A stretch of 64,000 nucleotides of DNA from Patella vulgata (lineage: Eukaryota; Mollusca; Gastropoda; Patellidae). The stretch spans positions 10,202,613 to 10,266,612 of the forward strand of contig NC_065881.2 of NCBI RefSeq assembly GCF_932274485.2. Reading direction: 5' to 3'. The notes beneath the pieces were generated by a model. The model was not told where the DNA came from, ran no database searches, and saw only the letters and a program-made list of their open reading frames with translations. This document shows, piece by piece, positions 46,301-54,064 of the stretch; positions within the stretch are counted from its first letter, which is position 1; the number at the start of each line of letters is the position of its first letter. The translations under genes and the position numbers were made by a program.

Positions 46301-49300
46301 ACGCATTAATACAACTCCTTTTAAACATACATTACGCAGGAGCTGAGGAGGGCAGAGGATGTCTGAGTGGTTAGCGCATGTACGTAGTATCATAAGGTCT
46401 GTCGTTGAGTCAACTGGCGTGGTTTTGATTCCCCGGTTGTACTTGACAAGGAATGGGGTCGCCTGTCCAACCTTGTGGGTTTTCTCTTCCGTATTCATTG
46501 TATTATGAATACCTCGAAGAACTGAAATAAAATTGATTTGGCCTAAAATCTGAATTCTGGCTCCAGCTACCCAGTCCGCCCCTGTTTATGATTTATTATT
46601 TTGCAGGTAATTTGTTTAAAACAAGATGTGAGAAATGTAAAGATGTCGCCGTGAATAATGATAGTCCGATATGTGAAGCTCTTCGTGATAAAGGGTAATA
46701 AAATAATGGCTCTTTAACTTTGTGTGCCCATACTAAACTTACACTGTTTGTCTACAGTTATCTCCCCTTGAGAACAGACACTAAGCTAGTTGACCAACTT
46801 TTTAAGTCCTAAATCCACGATTTTAGTCGAAAACACAAAGTATATATTTCGAGAATTTTGAGAAGTATAGATTCTGCTTTTATTTAATAAAATTGAAAAG
46901 GTTTAATTTTGTGTTTAAAAGATGCGAACCGGAATAGGACCACATTACAAAACAATAAACTAATTGCCGTACAAAATAACAGGACAACATAGGAATTGAG
47001 TCTGTAACACCCTAAATTTGGATTTGATATTGCTTTGGCTGAGAAAGTTCATCAGGATTTTCCAGTGTTGTTTCCCCTTGTCAGTGGTGCAGGAGGGACA
47101 GCTGTCTAGTCGTTCGGATGGGACGGAAACCTGAGGTCCTGTGTATACACTGGCATGCACTTACAAGATCCCTTGGCAGTTGGAATTCGATATAAGAGTA
47201 GGCCATAGTGCTGCTGCCCGGGCAAAATTTCCCTCATAGCACACTGTATGGTGTATGCCTGTCTTTATTAGCCCAGTCGGAGCAGAACAGTGGAACGTTA
47301 AACCCCCGTTTCATTTCATTTGTATCAGACATTGCCTGGTATCTTATTTACGAGCTTGGCTTCCCGAACAAAATTGTTTTACTCTAATTCCATAAAAGGA
47401 TCCTTTAATAATAAAATAAACATAAAAAGGTATGACACTTCAATACATACATATATATTGCTTTGTTTTCTGTTGCTAGGGAACCAGATCCTTCTGCTGT
47501 CGATGCTAAGATACCGGTAGAAAAATTACCCAGGTAACAATATTCATCATTTTAGATTCTTTGGCCTTTCCAACCATTCTTATATAAAAGAAATGAAACT
47601 CGAGACCTGCTGGTTAGCCAGCCACTGCAGCTCCCCATTCTTGTATAGGCTGTATATCCAGATTACCTAGACACTAGTGTCACTTGATGTGTAACTTTGA
47701 TTATCTGGACAATGTATGGTAGTCTTGATCATCTGGACACTATATTACAAAAATTATGACTTTCAGGTGATTTTGTTGATGAAAAAGAGTTGAAACCTAA
47801 AATTTTGATTCAAGAGATTTTGTAAAAGATCTAAAAATGTATAGAGATAAAAGATTAATATCTACTCACCTCAAATCAACTCTTGATGTCATCGCTAGCC
47901 TGCGATATTTTCTAGATTGGAATCCTATCTGCTGCTTAACGCTCATTGATAATTAAATCAAAAAGTGGATAAGCGAGACTATGTTTTTTTATCTACTGAC
48001 TTTAGTAATGATGATCGAGGCTAGACCCAAAATTCAATCGCTAAAATCTTGATTCAGAGTGGATCAATTTGACTGAAATTTTCAGCAAATTCCCTTTACA
48101 TTATCTAGTTTTTAACTATCATAGTGAGAACTGCCAGCTCTTTATCTAATCTCCCATAATGTATCTTTAATGTATGGCACATTTAGTTCATTTGTTGGCT
48201 TGTAGAAGATACCAATAATCACAAAGAAACAAAGAAAAATGACAAGGGGTTTAATGTCTTACTTTTATGCATCAACTGGGCTAATGAGAGAGAGGGAGAA
48301 ATGGGGTTTAACATCCACTCGACACAAACTAGGTCATTTCGGGACTAACATATGGTTTAATTTTATTTCAATAATTCGCTTGTGCGTAGGGGTCTTTAGC
48401 AGTGGGAGGAAACCAGATGACCCGGAGAAAACCCACTAGGCTGGACAGGCGACCCTACTCCTTGTCACGTACAACCGGGGATTCGAAACCACACCAGTTG
48501 ACTCAATGACAGGCCTTATGATACAGCACGCACGTGCTAACCATTCGGCCACCCAACCCCCCCAACTGGGCTAATGAAGACTGGCATACACCATGCAGTA
48601 TGCTATTAGTTAAACGGCCTACTCTCATTTTGATTTGGAGGGGTTAGGTGTTCATGTGGTTTAACACATGCATGTGAAATCACTAGGTCTGTTATTGAGT
48701 CAAGTGCCACGGTTTCGATTCCCCGCTTGTACGTGACAAGGAGAAGGGTCGCCTGTCCAACCTTGTTGTTTTACTCCGGCTCCTACCGGTTTCCTCAACA
48801 CAACACATAGACCATTTGGCCACCCTACCCCCTTCTGCGTTTAAATGAAAACTGTTACATTGATTTTAATCTTAATGCCAGGTTTCCACTGTCGCCCAAT
48901 GTGTTACGATAGGATTGTCCCTATAATTGAGTCCACGATCTGCTACGTGCAGATAGGTTTCGATACATTCGACATGCTTGCTACAAATGAACCTGATAGG
49001 GTCACCACGATTACTCCACAATTAAAACCATGATTTCAATCGTAGCACGAATCGTGATAGTGGGAACCTGGAATTAGAAAGAATTATTTTTTTGACTGTT
49101 TTGTAGATGTAAGACAGCTGGTTGTGGTGGATTATTACGACCACATGTTGTTTGGTTCGGAGAAGCTTTAGATAGACAGGTTTTAGAGAGGGCAGGTGAA
49201 GAACTTGACAAATGTGATCTGTGTTTAGTGGTAAATAGCCTTATAATTTACTTCTTTAATATATCTCTAGAATATCTATATAGATGTAAAAAACTTCTAT

Positions 49301-52300
49301 TAGATAATTATTTTATTTTTAAGTCATCTGGCCCTGAGTTCACAAAGCATTTTCAGATTTAATTTAAGAATTTACTTAACTTTCAATCACTGTTTATGAG
49401 AAATATCTTTGATCCAGAAACACAAAACTTTGCACAGTTTCTTATTGATGTATTTGACATATTAACATAACAAAAGTTTTATAAAGGGCTATATTTTGGT
49501 TAAAATAAAGTGAACAATTTTGAGTAAATTCTTAACTTAAGTCAGAAAATACGTTGTGAACTCAGGGCCAGGGATATTTGTTCTAATTTCAACCATAACG
49601 GTTCATTAATATTCAAATGAGCATAATTGCTGTGGCTAGTTGCTGTTTTGTTTCCCTAACTAAATAAATGAAATGAGATTTAATGTTTTACTTTTTTTGA
49701 AGTGTGCTATGAGGTATATTTTGACCAGACTGTGGCACTACAGCCTACTCTTATATCGATTTCCATCAGTCAGGGGATCTTTCATATACTGTCAATGGTT
49801 TAATTAAGTTGATCATGACATCAGAATTACTAGACGCTTTTCCTTGCTAGGGGAGGCTGGATTGAAAAATCGGGAGGAACTTTCTCAGCCAACACTGATA
49901 TCAAACATGGCAATCCAGCACTATATTCATCAATCTACCTCTGACGTGGTTTCCCCTTGTCAGTGGTGCAGAACGGAGGGCCTGACAAAGACAGCTGTCT
50001 AGTCCTTCGGATGAGACAAAAAACCGAGGTCCCGTGTATACATTGGAATGCACGTAAAAGATCCCTTGGCAGTTGGAATTCGATATAAGAGTAGGCGATA
50101 GTGCCGCTGCCCGGGCAAAATTTCCCTCATAGCACACTGTATGGCGTATGCCCGTCTTCATTAGCCCAGTATAGGAGCAGAACAGTAGGACGCTAAACCC
50201 CATTTCATTTCATTTCATTTCATCAATCTACCATGGTTTACCCCAAACAAGGAAAACAGGTTATATTATTTAGGCTGGATCTTAGTTTTCCTTAAGCAGT
50301 GGACACACTAGCCAAATGTTTCAGCCGAATCAATCGGCTCAAAATTTGCCTAATGTGTCCACTGTCATTCAGCAGAATGATTTGCCCGAATCAAACACGT
50401 TTGATTTATTTGGCCAAATTTTCAATCGCCCGAATTATATTTGCCTAATGTGTCCACTTCGCCAAAGCATTCAGCTAATTGTAGAATTCATTAGCCAATC
50501 ACCACTCATCATCCACTCATATATCGAGAAGTCATGTTTAATTATGTGACGCAAAAGGTGATGCAATCAAGCCAGCCCATACTCTTCAAGCCAGTGCCAC
50601 ACTCACCAAGCCAGTGCCATACTCACCAAGCCAGCGCCATACTCATCAAACCAGCATCATACTCGTCAAACCAGCGCCATACACGTCAAGCCTGGGTCAT
50701 ACTCGCCAAATCGGGGCCATTCTCGCCCAAACAAGAAATCCCCATGCGTTTTATAAAGATCGACATGGCTTTCCCCAAATATTTTTCAGGTTGGAACATC
50801 ATCAGTGGTTTATCCTGCCTGTATGTTTGCACCTAATGTAGCGAGTAGAGGAGTAACAGTGGCCGAGTTTAATATGGAAGATACACTCGTTACTAACGAG
50901 TTTATGTACGTTTTACACATTATATACACATTCTGAGTTTAATATGGAAGATACACCCGTTACTAACGAGTTTATGTACGTTTTACACATTATATACACA
51001 TTCTGAGTTTAATATGGAAGATACACCCGTTACTAACGAGTTTATGTACGTTTTACACATTATATACGCATTCTGAGTTTAATATGGAAGATACACCCGT
51101 TACTAACGAGTTTATGTACGTTTTACATATTATATACACATTCTGAGTTTAATATGGAAGATACACCCGTTACTAACGAGTTTATGTACGTTTTACACAT
51201 TATATACACATTCTGAGTTTAATATGGAAGATACACCCGTTACTAACGAGTTTATGTACGTTTTACACATTATATACACATTCTGAGTTTAATATGGAAG
51301 ATACACCCGTTACTAACGAGTTTATGTACATTTTACACATCATATACACATTCTGAGTTTAATATGGAAGATACGTCCGTTACTAACAAGTTTATGTACG
51401 TTTTACATATTATATACACATTCTGAGTTTAATATGGAAGATACGTCCGTTACTAACGAGTTTATGTACGTTTTACACATTATATACACATTCTGAGTTT
51501 AATATGGAAGATACGTCCGTTACTAACGAGTTTATGTACGTTTTACACATTATATACACATTCTGAGTTTAATATGGAAGATACGTCCGTTACTAACGAG
51601 TTTATGTACGTTTTACATATTATATACACATTCTGAGTTTAATATGGAAGATACGTCCGTTACTAACGAGTTTATGTACGTTTTACACATTATATACGCA
51701 TTCTGAGTTTAATATGGAAGATATGCCCATTACTAGCGAGTTTATATAGGTTTTACACATTATATACATTTATGTAGGATTTGTTTAAAATAAACTAAAG
51801 TATTACTGAAGTTGATTAATAAACTTTATAAACCTGTAACAGTAAATCTCTTTGATGTAACTTGCTGTCTGAAAGTCGGGGGCGGCTTTGAATATATACA
51901 GGATTATTCTTCTGAACGTTTTTCTTTAAACCTGTAACAGGTTATTCTTCCAGAGTAGGGTTTTTTTCCCATAAGAAAACATGATATAAGGTTTTTCTTA
52001 CTGAAATTTTGGGATATTCTCATTTTAGGGTATTTTCTCAGGTTATTTTCTTCAGTCTCTCTTTCCCCAGCAGAACCTCAGTCTCGTGCTTTATCCTACA
52101 GATACTTAATGGAAGAACAGCTACTAATTTATTTGGGTGATGTTTCTTGATATTAGCTTTGTAACGTTGAGAGAATACTCTTCGAATTCTCGCCCAAATG
52201 AATTAGCAGCTGTTCTTCCATAAGTATAGTTATGGTTTATTGCCCTGTCCAGTTACTAAATGCCTCTAAAAGGTTATGAATTTGATTCATTTTGTATTTC

Positions 52301-52376
52301 TTGTAGGTATCATTTTAAGGGTCCTGCCGGAGAACATCTACCTGCTGCTTTGGCCAAATGTGATACAGAGAAGTAA
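40356..52376 (+). CDS. SIRT5: Sirtuin 5, NAD-dependent lysine deacylase (desuccinylase/demalonylase type), 9 coding exons
   Basis: Exons 40356-40475, 41664-41813, 44286-44384, 45292-45418, 46607-46694, 47480-47533, 49107-49230, 50790-50905 and 52307-52376 give 948 nt and 315 aa (human 310). NAD-binding [15 protein letters not shown] starts at residue 65. YHYR at 109-112 supplies the Tyr and Arg that mark acyl-selective SIRT5 (human Y102, R105). QNID is at 147-150 and the catalytic His is H165 (LHG). The zinc cysteines are C173, C176, C214 and C219, all offset +7 from human. Exon 8 reads GTSSVVYPA then [13 protein letters not shown]; exon 9 reads [22 protein letters not shown]. Exon 1 encodes a basic, Ser/Thr-rich leader ([12 protein letters not shown]...) that could be a mitochondrial presequence; it is the least certain exon. 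The donor sides of exons 3 and 8 have been expanded into tandem arrays. The gene is convergent with IMPACT. Confidence 0.93.
40549..40754 (+). mobile_element. hAT-type MITE in SIRT5 intron 1
   Basis: Left end CAGTGATTCTCAACC and family body; the right side is cut by a SINE-3 copy. Confidence 0.75.
40755..40932 (+). mobile_element. SINE-3 copy, head truncated, in SIRT5 intron 1
   Basis: Begins at GTGTGAGCGTATGTGG, keeps the shared centre and ends in an AAT-rich tail; inserted in or beside a hAT-type MITE. Confidence 0.82.
41152..41520 (+). mobile_element. SINE-2 copy in SIRT5 intron 1
   Basis: Full length and moderately diverged. CTTTTGTGTGG on both sides (about 41140 and 41525) suggests a target-site duplication. 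Confidence 0.9.
41814..43559. other. SIRT5 intron 2, 5' part
   Basis: Long G and T runs near 42290-42375, and a 128-codon open frame (42901-43287) without a recognised family. No MITE or SINE of the main families was seen. Confidence 0.35.
43560..44110 (-). mobile_element. Family G dispersed repeat in SIRT5 intron 2
   Basis: Inverted relative of 1080-1600, with similar order of blocks; ends about 175 bp before exon 3. Confidence 0.75.
44370..44526 (+). repeat. 20-bp tandem array seeded on the SIRT5 exon 3 donor
   Basis: About eight copies of a roughly 20-bp unit. The first copy is the last 15 nt of SIRT5 exon 3 (codons for KYPNK, ending at 44384) plus the start of intron 3. Seven of eight units keep AAG|GT, a strong 5' splice-site core; the second unit has ATG|GT instead. 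Spacing varies from 18 to 21 bp through A-run length. Reading through the first donor meets a stop within the second unit. Confidence 0.92.
44630..45275 (+). mobile_element. SINE-1 cluster in SIRT5 intron 3
   Basis: Two heads (44640-44730 and 44737-44880) are followed by unrelated sequence and then a SINE-1 tail at about 45240-45275 (GTCGAGTGGACGTTAAACAC). The tail is 17 bp from exon 4, and its TC run forms the polypyrimidine tract of that acceptor. Confidence 0.75.
45438..45935 (-). mobile_element. Family B MITE in SIRT5 intron 4
   Basis: Both ends are present; it begins 20 bp after the exon 4 donor. Contains an internal tandem duplication (about 45640-45830) of a segment ending GAGAGTTGATTATAGC. 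Confidence 0.9.
46350..46492 (+). mobile_element. SINE-1 copy, 3'-truncated, in SIRT5 intron 4
   Basis: tRNA-like head and B box with the start of the central domain; sense to SIRT5. Confidence 0.8.
47035..47322 (+). mobile_element. SINE-2 copy, head truncated, in SIRT5 intron 5
   Basis: Body and tail are present; the tRNA-like head is missing. Confidence 0.85.
47862..48175 (+). mobile_element. Family B MITE, left end missing, in SIRT5 intron 6
   Basis: From TCAAATCAACTCTTGATGTC to the right end TGTATCTTTAA. Confidence 0.83.
48240..48640 (-). mobile_element. SINE-2 remnant interrupted by SINE-1
   Basis: Decayed tail side (48243-48287) and body start (48564-48620) surround the SINE-1 copy. 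Confidence 0.7.
48288..48563 (-). mobile_element. SINE-1 copy inserted in a decayed SINE-2
   Basis: Flanked by the direct repeat AACTGGGCTAATGA (48274-48287 and 48564-48577), so it is younger than the SINE-2. It is the only clear antisense SINE-1 inside a gene here (SIRT5 intron 6). Confidence 0.93.
48640..48832 (+). mobile_element. SINE-1 remnant in SIRT5 intron 6
   Basis: Decayed head, B box GGTTTCGATTCCC and part of the centre are recognisable. Confidence 0.7.
48878..49071 (-). mobile_element. Foldback MITE (family I) in SIRT5 intron 6
   Basis: Same family: CCAGGTTTCCACTGTCGC at one end and CGTGATAGTGGGAACCTGG at the other. It ends about 35 bp before the exon 7 acceptor. Confidence 0.78.
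49331..49572. mobile_element. MITE with 29-bp terminal inverted repeats in SIRT5 intron 7
   Basis: Ends TGGCCCTGAGTTCACAA and TTGTGAACTCAGGGCCA form a near-perfect inverted repeat around AT-rich sequence. Confidence 0.87.
49668..49925 (-). mobile_element. SINE-2 remnant in SIRT5 intron 7
   Basis: A strongly decayed copy followed head-to-head by a fresh one. Confidence 0.65.
49930..50225 (+). mobile_element. SINE-2 copy in SIRT5 intron 7
   Basis: Lacks the tRNA head; body and four ATTTC tail units are close to consensus. TTCATCAATCTACC on both sides (about 49926 and 50219) is a target-site duplication. Confidence 0.93.
50296..50478. mobile_element. Probable foldback element in SIRT5 intron 7
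   Basis: GCAGTGGACACACTAGCCAAA and the repeated TTTGCCTAATGTGTCCACT form inverted and direct repeats around a short interior. Confidence 0.6.
50568..50735 (+). repeat. 20-bp minisatellite just upstream of SIRT5 exon 8
   Basis: About eight copies of a 20-bp unit of the form CAAGCCAGCGCCATACTCAT, diverging toward the 3' side. It ends about 55 bp before the exon 8 acceptor (exon starts 50790). The frames through it stay open because the unit lacks stops, but it is intronic and not similar to exon 8. Confidence 0.8.
50865..51769 (+). repeat. 70-bp tandem array seeded on the SIRT5 exon 8 donor
   Basis: Thirteen copies of a 70-bp unit. Copy 1 is the last 41 nt of exon 8 (codons [13 protein letters not shown] plus two bases, to 50905) and 29 nt of intron 8. 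Copies 2-13 repeat the coding piece and its donor. GTACGT survives in 11 of 13 copies. Variants come in blocks: copies 2-7 read ACACCCG and copies 8-12 read ACGTCCG, showing stepwise expansion. The last copy is the most diverged. Read-through in frame meets a TGA at the end of the first intron piece. Confidence 0.95.
52106..52228. repeat. Inverted repeat in SIRT5 intron 8
   Basis: TACTTAATGGAAGAACAGCT pairs with AGCTGTTCTTCCATAAGTA; the inner parts also pair loosely. A related piece lies at 58100-58165. Confidence 0.75.
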
Positions 52377-52477
52377 AATCTATGCCTCTGCTATAGTTAC
52401 AAGAATAACTGTGTAATTTTTAACATTTTGTATTGTCATAATCCATAGAATATAGTTCCCAGCTTCACCAATATTAT

Positions 52478-52483
52478 AATAAA
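52478..52483 (+). promoter_or_regulatory. Candidate SIRT5 poly(A) signal
   Basis: An AATAAA hexamer lies about 100 bp after the SIRT5 stop codon, in AT-rich sequence before the next SINE at 52543. Position and motif fit, but there is no transcript evidence. Confidence 0.45.
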
Positions 52484-52542
52484 TATTAATAAGTATATTT
52501 TTATTCTATGGGATATAATTCATAGCTTCAATAATATTATAC

Positions 52543-52822
52543 ACAGAGAGAGAGAGAAATGGGGTTTAACGTCCACTCGACATAAACCAGGTCATTTTGG
52601 AACTAACATATTGTTTAATTTTATTTCAATAATTCGCTTGCACGTAGGGGGTCTTTAGCAGTAGGAGGAAACCGGAGGACCTAAAGAAAATCCACGAGGT
52701 TGGACAGGCGACCCTACTCCTTGTCACATACAACCCGGGAATTGAAACCACGCCAGTTGACTCAACGACAGACCTTATGATACAACTTGTTCACGCTAAC
52801 CATTCGGGCCTTCAACTCCCCC
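52543..52822 (-). mobile_element. SINE-1 copy downstream of SIRT5
   Basis: Full length with a GA run at its left side; intergenic. Confidence 0.9.
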
Positions 52823-53342
52823 TAACAATATGAAAATAAACAGTAGTTGATCTAGAAGCTGTAAATAGTGGAGGGCGGTTCAAATCTAGGGTGCCATCAA
52901 CAGTGAATGTCAACAAAATACGTAATAAAATGCATGAAATAACACTGAACTCCCCAATAGAACATAAATCATATTGCCAGTATAGTTGTTCACTGACCAT
53001 TAACTAGCCGGAAAGCAGTTTTATTAAAGTTGATGTCACATTATGATTGTTATCGGGTTTTTTTGTTAACCTTAGGGGCGCTTATTCTTGCCAGAAACTT
53101 TTATGAGGGTTGCACATTTGATAATTGAGCTTTTGGTAGGCCTGGTTTCATTCAAATTGTTTTATAGAGTTATTTCTCATAACCTCTGCAAAATATTTAC
53201 ATTATGTATGTTTTTATTTTTAAAATAAAAACAGGTTATGCGGCCCTTTTTAAGTGATGCGAAATTATCTGTCAACCAGAATTTTTTTTTTGTATGGCTT
53301 TGTATTTATACTTTATTTTATACAGATTACTTGTATTGTTAT

Positions 53343-53472
53343 TTAAAGAAAATATTTCATAGATCTTGCTATAAGAAAATATTTCATAGATCTTGCTATA
53401 AGAAAATATTTCATGGATCTTGCTATAAGAAAATATTTGATGTGTATATTGGCATATTGCTATAAGAAAAAA
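53343..53472. repeat. 27-bp tandem repeat between SIRT5 and IMPACT
   Basis: About four copies of a 27-bp unit containing AAGAAAATATTTCATAGATC. It lies in the convergent intergenic gap and matches no exon. Confidence 0.85.
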
Positions 53473-53701
53473 AATAAAATCTGATTTGAAATATTCGTTT
53501 ACTTTTAAATTCTTAGGGGCAAGGCCAAACAGTTTTTTTACTGGCTTCAATCAAGGACTATTATGTGGTGTAAAAAAGGGCTATGACACTAATGGTGTTC
53601 ACTATGACAATAGGATTGTCATAATCAACATTTCTTGGAATGCAAATTAAATGGAGAGGGTGTCAACCATTAGCTTCCAGTCACTAAAAATCGCTCCGAA
53701 C

Positions 53702-53955
53702 TGGGCTAATGAAGACGGGCATCCACCATACATTGTGCTATGAGGGAAATTTTGCCCGGACAGCTGCACTATGGCCTACTCTTATATCGAATTCCAACTG
53801 TCAAGGGATCTTACCATCCGAACAACTAGACAGCTGTCCTTGTCAGGCCCTCCGTCCTGCATCAGTGACAAGGGGATACCACACCGGAAAATCTGGATGA
53901 ACTTTCTCCAGGCTAGCGAGCCAGCGTCTTACCCACTTTGCCACCGTGACCCCCA
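53702..53955 (-). mobile_element. SINE-2 copy with internal deletions
   Basis: Lies just after the candidate IMPACT poly(A) site; B-box region and part of the body are deleted. Confidence 0.85.
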
Positions 53956-53979
53956 GAATAAAACAGATTTCATATGGAG

Positions 53980-53985
53980 TTTATT
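53980..53985 (-). promoter_or_regulatory. Candidate IMPACT poly(A) signal
   Basis: On the minus strand an AATAAA hexamer lies about 80 nt after the IMPACT stop. It lies between the gene end and a SINE-2 copy at 53702-53955. Confidence 0.45.
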
Positions 53986-54064
53986 TACATTTGACATATT
54001 TACAATTTCATTAAAATATTGTCATTAAATATAATCAGGTGTATAATTTTATCTTCAGTTAGTC

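Noticed and set aside
47640-47775. Additional MITE with ATCTGGACA motifs
   Set aside because: Short direct repeats only; no clear ends or second copy in the window.
50534-50841. Alternative SIRT5 exon from the 100-aa open frame before exon 8
   Set aside because: The frame is open because of the 20-bp minisatellite; it has no family similarity, and exon 8 has its own good acceptor at 50789.
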